DNA from: Nonomuraea rubra
Lineage (GTDB): Bacteria > Actinomycetota > Actinomycetes > Streptosporangiales > Streptosporangiaceae
Assembly: GCF_014207985.1 (NCBI RefSeq)
Contig: NZ_JACHMI010000001.1
Coordinates: 7,175,001-7,239,000, forward strand
Direction: 5' to 3'
DNA length: 64,000 nucleotides
Shown here: piece by piece, positions 28,954-35,816 of the stretch
How the letters are laid out: each line of letters starts with the position of its first letter
Position numbering within the stretch: position 1 is the stretch's first letter
The notes under the pieces: model-generated
Seen by the model: the letters and a program-made list of their open reading frames with translations, nothing else
Databases searched by the model: none
Told to the model about the DNA's origin: nothing
Translations under genes and position numbers: made by a program

Positions 28954-29781
28954 TCAGGGGGTGTCGATGAACGCGAGCAGGTCGGCGTGCAGGCGGTCGC
29001 GGTCGGTGTCGGGCAGGGCGTGCCCGCTGCCCTCGTAGACCTTCAGGACGGCGCCGTCGATCAGTTCGGCCGATCGCTTGCCCCCGACCTCGAACGGCAC
29101 GATCTGGTCGTCATCGCCATGAACGACCAGGGTGGGGACGTCGATCTTCGCCAGGTCCGGCCGGAAGTCGGTGGCCGAGAAGGCGGCGATGCACTCGTAC
29201 GCGCCCCGATGCCCGCACGCCATGCTCTGCAGCCAGAACGCGTCCCGGAAGCCCTGGGGGACGTCCTGCCGGCGGTTGTGCCCGAAGAACGGGCCGTCGG
29301 CCAGGTCGCGGTAGAGCTGGGAGCGGTTGGCGGCCTCGCCGGCCCGGATCGCGTCGAAGATCTCGATCGGCAGGCCCTCGGGGTTGTCGTCGCTGCGCAG
29401 CATCAGCGGCGGCACCGCGGACACCAGGACCACCTTCGAGACGCGGCTGCTGCCGTGGCGGCCGACGTAGTGGGCGACCTCCCCGCCGCCGGTCGAGTGC
29501 CCGACCAGGGTGAGGTCCCGCAGGCCGAGCTGCTCGATCAGGCAGGCCAGGTCGTCGGCGTAGGTGTCCATCTCGTTGCCGTGCCAGGTCTGCGCCGAGC
29601 GGCCGTGGCCGCGCCGGTCGTGCGCGATGGCGCGGTGCCCGTGCTCGGCAAGGAAGAGGGCGGCCGCTTCCCAGGCGTCGGAGTTGAGCGGCCAGCCGTG
29701 GCTGAGCAGGACCGGGGAGCCGTCGGTGCCCCAGTCCTTGTAGAAGATCTGGGCTCCGTCGTTGGCGGTGATGTAGGGCAT
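28954..29781 (-). CDS. Chloroperoxidase-like alpha/beta-hydrolase
   Basis: Hydrolase of 275 residues of the cofactor-free haloperoxidase/arylesterase group. The oxyanion region is LLSHGWPL, the nucleophile Ser96 lies in [10 protein letters not shown], the acid is in [12 protein letters not shown] and the base in GSGHALP. A GGAAG site lies ahead of the ATG. It heads a six-gene minus-strand operon, and 36-78 bp upstream is one of five copies of a conserved promoter box. In vivo such enzymes are usually esterases or lactonases; perhydrolysis is a side reaction. Confidence 0.92.
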   Translation of the reverse strand: MPYITANDGAQIFYKDWGTDGSPVLLSHGWPLNSDAWEAAALFLAEHGHRAIAHDRRGHGRSAQTWHGNEMDTYADDLACLIEQLGLRDLTLVGHSTGGGEVAHYVGRHGSSRVSKVVLVSAVPPLMLRSDDNPEGLPIEIFDAIRAGEAANRSQLYRDLADGPFFGHNRRQDVPQGFRDAFWLQSMACGHRGAYECIAAFSATDFRPDLAKIDVPTLVVHGDDDQIVPFEVGGKRSAELIDGAVLKVYEGSGHALPDTDRDRLHADLLAFIDTP

Positions 29782-29817
29782 GTGACTTCCTTACTGGTGC
29801 GGTCTCGCTGTGCTCCG

Positions 29818-29859
29818 AAGCTAGGCTTGCGGCCCCCGGCCGGTAATCGGTCAGATGAC
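29818..29859 (-). promoter_or_regulatory. Hydrolase-regulon promoter, copy a
   Basis: On the minus strand the box GTCATCTGACCGATT (29859-29845) is followed after 21 nt by TAGCTT (29823-29818). A leader of about 30 nt with a ribosome site leads to the hydrolase ATG at 29781. No -35 hexamer lies at the normal distance, so activator-dependent transcription is likely. The box overlaps the last codons of the upstream MFS gene. Confidence 0.7.
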
Positions 29860-31149
29860 TGCACCTGAGCCGACGTGCTCCTGACTTACGCGCTCGTCCA
29901 GGTCCTTGGCGCGGGTCTCGGGAGCGAGCAGAACCGTCAGGAAGGCGATCGTCGCCAGGCCCACGAGCAGGAGCGCGATGGGCCACGACGCGCCGCCCGC
30001 GCCCGCTACCAGAGAGGCCGCCACCAGCGGGGCGGGACCGCTGGTCAGCGCGGCCGTCCACTCGCGGGAGATGGCGATGCCGCTGTAGCGGTAGCGGGTA
30101 CCGAACAGCTCGGTCAGGATCGAGGCGAGGACGGCGAACATGGCCGTGACGAAGACGCCGTACCCCAGCGTGACGGCGAAGATCACCAGCTCGGGGCGGC
30201 CGGTGTCGATCAGCCGGAACATCGGGAAGGCGAAGACGGACAGGGCTAGCGTGGCGCCGAGGAAGACCGGCCGACGGCCGACGCGGTCGGCCAGGTGCCC
30301 GAACAGCGGCATGAGCGCGATCCCCACGGCTGCCGAGCACACGTTGGCGATCAGGCCCACCGTGGCGGGCAGGCCGAGCGTCTTGGTGACGTAGGACAGC
30401 ACGAAGACGTTCATGATGTAGCCGATCGCGCCGTAGGGGGCGTTGATCCCGGCGGCGATCAGCAGGCTGCGCGGCTGCCTTCTGAAGACCTCCAGCGCCG
30501 GGAAGCGGCTTACGCCGTGCGCCCGCTCGCGCTCGAAGAGCTGCGACTCCGGCACCCGGATCCGGCAGAAGAGCCCGACGCCCACACCCACCAGGCTGAG
30601 CAGGAACGGCACCCGCCAGCCCCACGACGTGAACGACGGCAGCGGCGCAACCGCGGTGAAGACGAGCGTGGCGATCAGGATGCCGATCTGGACGCCCATG
30701 CCGGGAAGCGCGGCCCGCAGGCCTCGTCGGCGGGGGTCGCTGGTCTCCGCCACCAGGACGAGGGCGCCGGCGTATTCTGCTCCGGCGCCGAAGCCCTGGA
30801 CCAGCCGCAGGAGCACGAGCAGGATCGGCGCGGCCAGGCCCACCTGGTCGTAGGTGGGCAGCAGCCCGATGCCGGTCGTGGCCAGCCCCATCAGCAGCAG
30901 CGTCAGGACCAGGGCGGGTTTGCGGCCGACGCGGTCGCCGAGATGCCCGAACACGACTCCGCCGATGGGCCGGGCGAGGAAGCCGACGGCGAACGCGGTG
31001 AAGGAGCCGAGGGTGCCGGCCAAGGGGGCGTCGGCGGGGAAGAACTGGTCGTTGAAGACGATCGCCGCGGCCAGGCCGAAGAGTGCGAGGTCGTAGAACT
31101 CGATCGCGGTGCCGATGACGGCGGCCCTGGTCACTGATCTGCTTGTCAT
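29851..31149 (-). CDS. MFS transporter, metabolite:H+ symporter (MHS) type
   Basis: Membrane transporter of 432 residues with about 12 predicted spans. The opening GTAIEFYDLALFGLAAAIVF and the loops GHLGDRVGRKPALV and GHLADRVGRRPVFL (between spans 2-3 and 8-9) are typical of the MHS subfamily, which carries organic acids, shikimate or betaines. AGGAGG lies 5 nt before the ATG. It is upstream of the hydrolase operon on the same strand, but that operon has its own promoter box at the end of this gene. Confidence 0.9.
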   Translation of the reverse strand: MTSRSVTRAAVIGTAIEFYDLALFGLAAAIVFNDQFFPADAPLAGTLGSFTAFAVGFLARPIGGVVFGHLGDRVGRKPALVLTLLLMGLATTGIGLLPTYDQVGLAAPILLVLLRLVQGFGAGAEYAGALVLVAETSDPRRRGLRAALPGMGVQIGILIATLVFTAVAPLPSFTSWGWRVPFLLSLVGVGVGLFCRIRVPESQLFERERAHGVSRFPALEVFRRQPRSLLIAAGINAPYGAIGYIMNVFVLSYVTKTLGLPATVGLIANVCSAAVGIALMPLFGHLADRVGRRPVFLGATLALSVFAFPMFRLIDTGRPELVIFAVTLGYGVFVTAMFAVLASILTELFGTRYRYSGIAISREWTAALTSGPAPLVAASLVAGAGGASWPIALLLVGLATIAFLTVLLAPETRAKDLDERVSQEHVGSGAVI

Positions 31150-31319
31150 GACTGCCTCCTGTCGTGGGAGCCGAGCGCACGGGAACGGCGTCCGGGCTGA
31201 TGGGTCGTGCAGGGCATTGGGGCGTGCCGGATCAGCGGGCCGCGAGTCAGGAGCTCGCGATCCGCAGCGGTTGGCGTGGACGCCTGCTCAGCGGTGGGTT
31301 CGCCGCTGGAGCGGAGAGG

Positions 31320-31423
31320 TCAGGTGGCGGCCTGGCGGATGAGGTCGGCGACCGCCGCGGGCTGGGAGATGTGGACGGCGTGACTGCCGATGGCCTCGAC
31401 GACGGTCGAGCCAGCGCGCTTTT
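31320..31423 (-). pseudogene. C-terminal stub of a secreted alpha/beta-hydrolase
   Basis: The minus strand reads EKRAGSTVVEAIGSHAVHIS and ends AVADLIRQAAT before a stop. This matches the last 34 residues of the secreted hydrolases at 42173 (KRAGGKVKEVAGASH) and 28107. Everything upstream, including signal peptide and nucleophile, is missing. The truncation point abuts the next fragment. Confidence 0.75.
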
Positions 31424-31916
31424 CCACCGGCTGCGCGGAAGCCGTCAGCTACACCGCGGGATCGGACCGGGTGGCCCGGCTGGTGCTGGGCAGCCCCGTG
31501 GTGTACGCCGATCTGATCGCCCGCGAGCTCAGGAGGGCCGCGGACGGCCACCGGATCCACATGCTGGACGACGTCCTGCGCAGGTTCGTCGCCGTCGACG
31601 GGCACAGCGCGCTCGACGAGCAGACGCGCCTGTATCTGCTGCGGCTGGCCGCTGACGCCTCTCTCAAGGCCACCGCCGAGTCACTGACGGTCTGGGGGCC
31701 GCGGATCCGAGCCTCGATCTGGTGCGGATCGCCGTACCCACCTTGATCGTCCAGGGCGAGGCCGACGCGTTCGTGCCGCCCGAGGACTGCGGCCGGCGTG
31801 TCGCCCGCGCCGTGGCGGGCAGCCTGCTCACCACCATTCCCGCCGTGCCGCACGCCGCCTCGCTCACCCACCACGAGCAGTGGAACTGCCTCGTGCTGGA
31901 GTTCCTCACCCGATGA
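31421..31916 (+). pseudogene. Truncated, frameshifted alpha/beta-hydrolase
   Basis: The plus strand starts at the serine-elbow residues STGCAEAV and follows the hydrolase at 38610-39386 to its end (RLVLGSP, HRIHMLDDVL, DEQTRLYLLR, LIVQGEADAFV, HHEQWNCLVLEFLTR). A one-base loss in the G-run near 31694-31698 shifts the frame between the two halves. The N-terminal 94 or so residues are gone. It is not expected to make an active enzyme. Confidence 0.85.
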
Positions 31917-32266
31917 GAAACTGTCGAGCGGCGCGTGATCAGCGCTGATGTCCGGCCGGCACGTTCAGCCGCCGGCACCCGGTCCGGAACCGAAGCAATC
32001 GTCACCATCACGCTCAATGGGCTCTCCCCCTCCTGTAGAGGGCACCCGGCGATCTCGCCGCAGCCCGCTTTGACCAGCAAAGCAGCGGGCTGCCCCGTGC
32101 TCCAGGAACTACGGAGGAAGAAAACCGCACGGCAGGCGCGCCCGACCCGGCCGCCTGCCGCCATCGCCGGCCCCGGCTCACGCTGGGCGCGCGAGGCCGG
32201 GGGCCGAAGGACCTCCGGCCATGCCACGGGCCGCCGAAGAGGCAGGCGGTAGGGGCCGCTGCCGGA
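31917..32266. other. Non-coding interval with one hairpin
   Basis: No convincing gene. CAGCCCGCTTTG and its complement with a small bulge form a hairpin at 32061-32092, a candidate terminator for either flanking unit. Confidence 0.4.
32061..32092. terminator. Imperfect hairpin downstream of the NB-ARC gene
   Basis: CAGCCCGC plus TTTG pairs with CAAA plus GCGGGCTG with a 3-nt bulge and short loop. It lies about 170 nt after the minus-strand regulator stop and 145 nt after the pseudogene stop. Confidence 0.4.
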
Positions 32267-34534
32267 TCAGCCGGCTGGCGGCGAGGCGGAGAGTTTCGCG
32301 TGCAGCTTGCCGGCGCCGGTGTGATCGAGCGGGATCAGCAGGTCGAGGGCTTGCTGCCAGGCCGCGGCAGCGGCTGTGGCGTCTCCGAGAGCGTGGTGGG
32401 TGTCGCCGAGGTGCTCCAGGACCTCGGCCTCCAGGTGGCTGCGACCGGTAGCGCGGTAGAGAGCGAGGGATCGCCGGTAGCAGTCGATCGCGCGCTGGTG
32501 GTCGCCGAGGTGGTGGTGGGCGTAGCCGAGGGTGTCCCATGCTCCGGCTTCGTTGACCGCTATCTTCTGCTCGGCGAGATGGGTGATGGCCTGTTCGCCG
32601 TAGGTGATGGCGTCGTCGTAATGGCCGAGCAGGGCGTGGTACCAGGCGACGGAGGCCAGTTCCCGGGCGTGGCCGACCAGGTTGCCGGCGTCGCGGTAGA
32701 GGGCGAGAGCAGCCAGGGCGTGGTGCAGGGCGTCGTCGTGTTCCCCCAGATCACCATGGAGCCAGCCCAGATCGTGGTGGACGCGGGCCTGATCCAGTGG
32801 CTGGGCGCGCGTGCCGGGCATCTGCAGGAAGGTCAGAAGGCGCGCCTTCGCCTCCTGCGACCGACCGAGGTGGTGCTCTTGCCTGGTCACCCAGCCCACG
32901 ACGGCGCTGGCGTAGCCCTGCCCGGCGGGGTCGCGGGTCACGGCTTCGGCGGCGCGGGCCAGGAAGGCCAGCGACTCCTGGCCGAGTGACCACTGGTGAT
33001 CGATGAAGGCGTCCACCGTGGTCCAGGCGAGCTGCCACAAGTGACTGTCGAATCCGCCCCAGATTTCCGCCTGCCGCTGAGCCGCCCATACCACGTGTAG
33101 CTCACGGGTGGCCCACGCGGCTGCTTGCTCACGGTCGTGGATGACGTCGACGACCGTACCCGGCTGCGCGGGCGCCAGCTCAATGGGCGTGGAGACAACG
33201 GGGTAGATGACTTGATCAGCGGCATGCGCAGTGTGCAGCAGATGATCGACGAAGCGGTGGAAGGCCTGCCTGCACTCGGTGGGCCCGTCCTGTTCCTCGG
33301 CGACCTCGGCGGCGTAGGCGCGCAGCAGGTCGTGCAGCCGCCACCGTCCCGGCTCGTGCTCGGTGACCAGGTGGGCGGCGCTGCACTCGTCCAGCAAGGC
33401 ACGAACGCGGCGAGCTGGTAAGGCGATGAGGGAGGCGGCGGCCGACAGCGTGACGTCCGGCCCCGGATGCAGCCCCAGGAGACGGAACAGGCGAGCGGCT
33501 GCCGGGCTCAGAGCCCGGTAGGACCAGGAGAAGGCCGCGCGCGGATCGACCCCGTCCAAGGTGTGGAAGGCGTCCAGGGTGCCGTGCGCCTCGCGCAGCT
33601 CGGCCGCGATGTCGGCGAGCGCGAAGGACGGCCGTGCGGCGGCGCGGGCGGCCACGACCGCCACCGCCAGCGGCAGATGGCCGCACAACTCCAGGACCTG
33701 GGCCACCGCCTCAGGCTCGGCCGCCACCCGCGCCTCATCGAGCCTGAGGGCCAGAGCCTCTCTCGCCTCTGCGGGAGTCCACACGTCCAAGGTGAGCGTG
33801 CGCGCGCCATGCGTGGCGGCCAGGCCGGTGAGCTGGTTGCGGCTGGTCACGATCGCCAGGCAACCGGCTGTTGCGGGCAGCAGCGGGCGGACCTGCTCGC
33901 TGTCGCGAGCGTTGTCCAAGACGATCAGCACCTGGCGGCCGGCCAGCTTGCTGCGAAACAGTGCCGCCCGGTCCTCGGTGCCTGCCGGGATGCGGCTGTC
34001 GGTGACGCCCAGCGCGCGCAAGAACCCGCCCAGCACCTGGCCGGGGTCGAGCACCTGGCCGCCGCGGTCGAACCCCCGCAGGTCCACCCACAGCTGCCCA
34101 TCGGGAAAGGAGTCGGTGATCTGATGGGCCCAGTGCAGGGCCAGCGCCGTCTTACCGACTCCGGCCATTCCGCGGATGGCGCCGATCAGCACAGCCTGTG
34201 CCTGCCGCCCCTGTTCGTCCAGCAGCGCGAGGGCCTGCTGGAGTTCGGCGCGGCGGCCGGTGAACACCGGCAGATCAGCCGGGAGCTGGGCCAAAGCCCC
34301 CGCTCGCGGTCGCGTCTTGACCGTGGCCAGCAACCTGGCCCGATCCTGTTCGTTCAGGTTGAGGCCGTCGGCCAGCGCCTCGGCGGTGCGGCGCTGGGGT
34401 GAGCCCACCTTGCCGCGCTCCATGTTGCCGATCGCCCGCCCGCTCACCCCTGAAGCCTCCGACAGCTCCTCAAGCGTCATCTGCGCAGCCGTCCGCAGCT
34501 CCCGTAGCAGGGAACCGAACTCCCGCTCAGCCAT
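32267..34534 (-). CDS. XRE-NB-ARC-TPR multidomain regulator
   Basis: STAND-type protein of 755 residues. Residues about 5-62 form an XRE helix-turn-helix (LRELRTAAQMTLEELSEASG). The NB-ARC ATPase follows with Walker A GMAGVGKT at 122-129, Walker B VLIVLDNA near 210 and a GLPL-like LCGHLPLAVAV. The C-terminal third is TPR (GWLHGDLGEHDDALHHALAAL and similar repeats). Such proteins are signal-gated ATPases controlling transcription of nearby or secondary-metabolite genes. I chose the ATG at 34534, with GAGGGTGGG upstream; the frame extension beyond has no homology. No obvious partner gene is present; it stands alone between hydrolase modules. Confidence 0.9.
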   Translation of the reverse strand: MAEREFGSLLRELRTAAQMTLEELSEASGVSGRAIGNMERGKVGSPQRRTAEALADGLNLNEQDRARLLATVKTRPRAGALAQLPADLPVFTGRRAELQQALALLDEQGRQAQAVLIGAIRGMAGVGKTALALHWAHQITDSFPDGQLWVDLRGFDRGGQVLDPGQVLGGFLRALGVTDSRIPAGTEDRAALFRSKLAGRQVLIVLDNARDSEQVRPLLPATAGCLAIVTSRNQLTGLAATHGARTLTLDVWTPAEAREALALRLDEARVAAEPEAVAQVLELCGHLPLAVAVVAARAAARPSFALADIAAELREAHGTLDAFHTLDGVDPRAAFSWSYRALSPAAARLFRLLGLHPGPDVTLSAAASLIALPARRVRALLDECSAAHLVTEHEPGRWRLHDLLRAYAAEVAEEQDGPTECRQAFHRFVDHLLHTAHAADQVIYPVVSTPIELAPAQPGTVVDVIHDREQAAAWATRELHVVWAAQRQAEIWGGFDSHLWQLAWTTVDAFIDHQWSLGQESLAFLARAAEAVTRDPAGQGYASAVVGWVTRQEHHLGRSQEAKARLLTFLQMPGTRAQPLDQARVHHDLGWLHGDLGEHDDALHHALAALALYRDAGNLVGHARELASVAWYHALLGHYDDAITYGEQAITHLAEQKIAVNEAGAWDTLGYAHHHLGDHQRAIDCYRRSLALYRATGRSHLEAEVLEHLGDTHHALGDATAAAAAWQQALDLLIPLDHTGAGKLHAKLSASPPAG

Positions 34535-34784
34535 TTCGCCCACCCTCACGATGGCGACCCGACGAAAGCCGATCATCACACGGCGATGGCTTGCCTGGTT
34601 CGGCTGTCTCACATGACGGGATCGCACCCTCATACAGGACCGGCTTGTCTTTCCCCGGATCGCCGTGCAGCCCGTCGTTCGGCAGCACGCCGGGCGCACG
34701 GTCGATCGCCTGCCGCGGCGCGATCCGGTGGAGATCACCCAGAGCCTACGCGTCGCCTCGCCTGCGGTCACCCCGCGGGTGGCC

Positions 34785-35690
34785 TCACGATCGGCCGGTC
34801 CCCAGCGCCCTGGCGAGGAAGCTCGCGGCCTGTTCGATCGCCTCCTGGGCGGAGCAGGTGCCGCGCAGGGCGTTGAGCGTGAGGAAGCCGTGGATGACGC
34901 CCTGGTAGCGCACCGCCGACACCGGAACGCCCGCTCCGCGCAGCCGTACGGCATAGGCCTCGCCCTCATCGCGCAGCACATCGGCCTCCGCGGTGATCAC
35001 CATGGTGGGCGGGAGCCCGGCCAGTTCCCCGCGCGTGGCCCGCAGCGGTGAGGCAGTGCTCTCGGCCCCGCGGGCCGCGTCCGGGAGGTACTGATCCCAG
35101 CACCAGCGCATCCCGTCGGCTCGCAGGAAGTAGCCCTCCGCGAACTCGCGGTAGGAGCCGGTGTCGCAGGAGGCGTCGGTGGCCGGGCACAGCAGCACCT
35201 GTCCGGCCAGCAGCCCACCCGCACGCAGGGCCAGGGCCGCGGCGAGGTTCCCCCCGGCGACCGCGATGCGGGAGACGTCCAGCCCGAGCCCGGCGCCATG
35301 TCTGCGCAGCCACTCCAGAGCGCCCAGGCTTACTTCCAGCGCGACCGGATAGCGCGCCTCGGGAGCGAGGCTGTAGTGCACGAACGCCACCGCGGCATGC
35401 GCGTTCAGCGCCAGCTCACGGGCGAGCCTGCCCTCGGCGTGTTCGCCGCCGAACACCCAGTCGCCGTGCAGGTACAGCACCACCGGCAAGGCGCCGTCGG
35501 CGCGCTCGGGCCGGTAGACGGTCAGACCGGCGATCTCCTGGCTGGTGGTGCCGGGGACCAGGATCTGCGGCTGCTGCACGTCGCGCAGGGCCTTGCGCCC
35601 CTCCTGCGGCGGCATGCCGTACAGGAAGGGTGGACTGGCGGTGGCGTCGGCGAAGGACTGGGCGGCAGGGTCCAGCACCGGCTTGGACAT
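34785..35690 (-). CDS. HSL-family alpha/beta-hydrolase lacking the catalytic serine elbow
   Basis: Protein of 301 residues clearly of the hormone-sensitive-lipase/acetyl-esterase family (VVLYLHGDWVFGG at 70-82, VHYSLAPEARYP, ITAEADVLRDEG, GVIHGF). Two active-site elements are altered. The oxyanion motif HGGGW is HGDW (75-78), one residue short. The nucleophile elbow GDSAGGNLA is reduced to AGGNLA (145-150), which removes the catalytic serine by an apparent in-frame deletion. The putative acid and base regions remain. AGGAG lies 6 nt before the ATG. It has a promoter box and diverges from the first LAL regulator. It is either a pseudo-enzyme with a binding role or a decaying gene; the intact frame favours neither strongly. 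Confidence 0.88.
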   Translation of the reverse strand: MSKPVLDPAAQSFADATASPPFLYGMPPQEGRKALRDVQQPQILVPGTTSQEIAGLTVYRPERADGALPVVLYLHGDWVFGGEHAEGRLARELALNAHAAVAFVHYSLAPEARYPVALEVSLGALEWLRRHGAGLGLDVSRIAVAGGNLAAALALRAGGLLAGQVLLCPATDASCDTGSYREFAEGYFLRADGMRWCWDQYLPDAARGAESTASPLRATRGELAGLPPTMVITAEADVLRDEGEAYAVRLRGAGVPVSAVRYQGVIHGFLTLNALRGTCSAQEAIEQAASFLARALGTGRS

Positions 35691-35721
35691 GAAGGCTCCT
35701 GAAACAGCGGACGGCGCCCCG

Positions 35722-35763
35722 ACACTAGGGTGAAGCCACGCCATGCGGTATGCGTCGGATGAC
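35722..35763 (-). promoter_or_regulatory. Hydrolase-regulon promoter, copy e
   Basis: Minus strand: box GTCATCCGACGCATA (35763-35749), 21 nt, TAGTGT (35727-35722), then a leader of about 31 nt with AGGAG before the hydrolase ATG at 35690. Flanking TAC and ACC are shared with copy d. Confidence 0.65.
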
Positions 35764-35816
35764 GTATTTCTTGCGACACTTAGGGGTGTTCTTGCGGGAG
35801 AAGCGGGGGAGCACCC

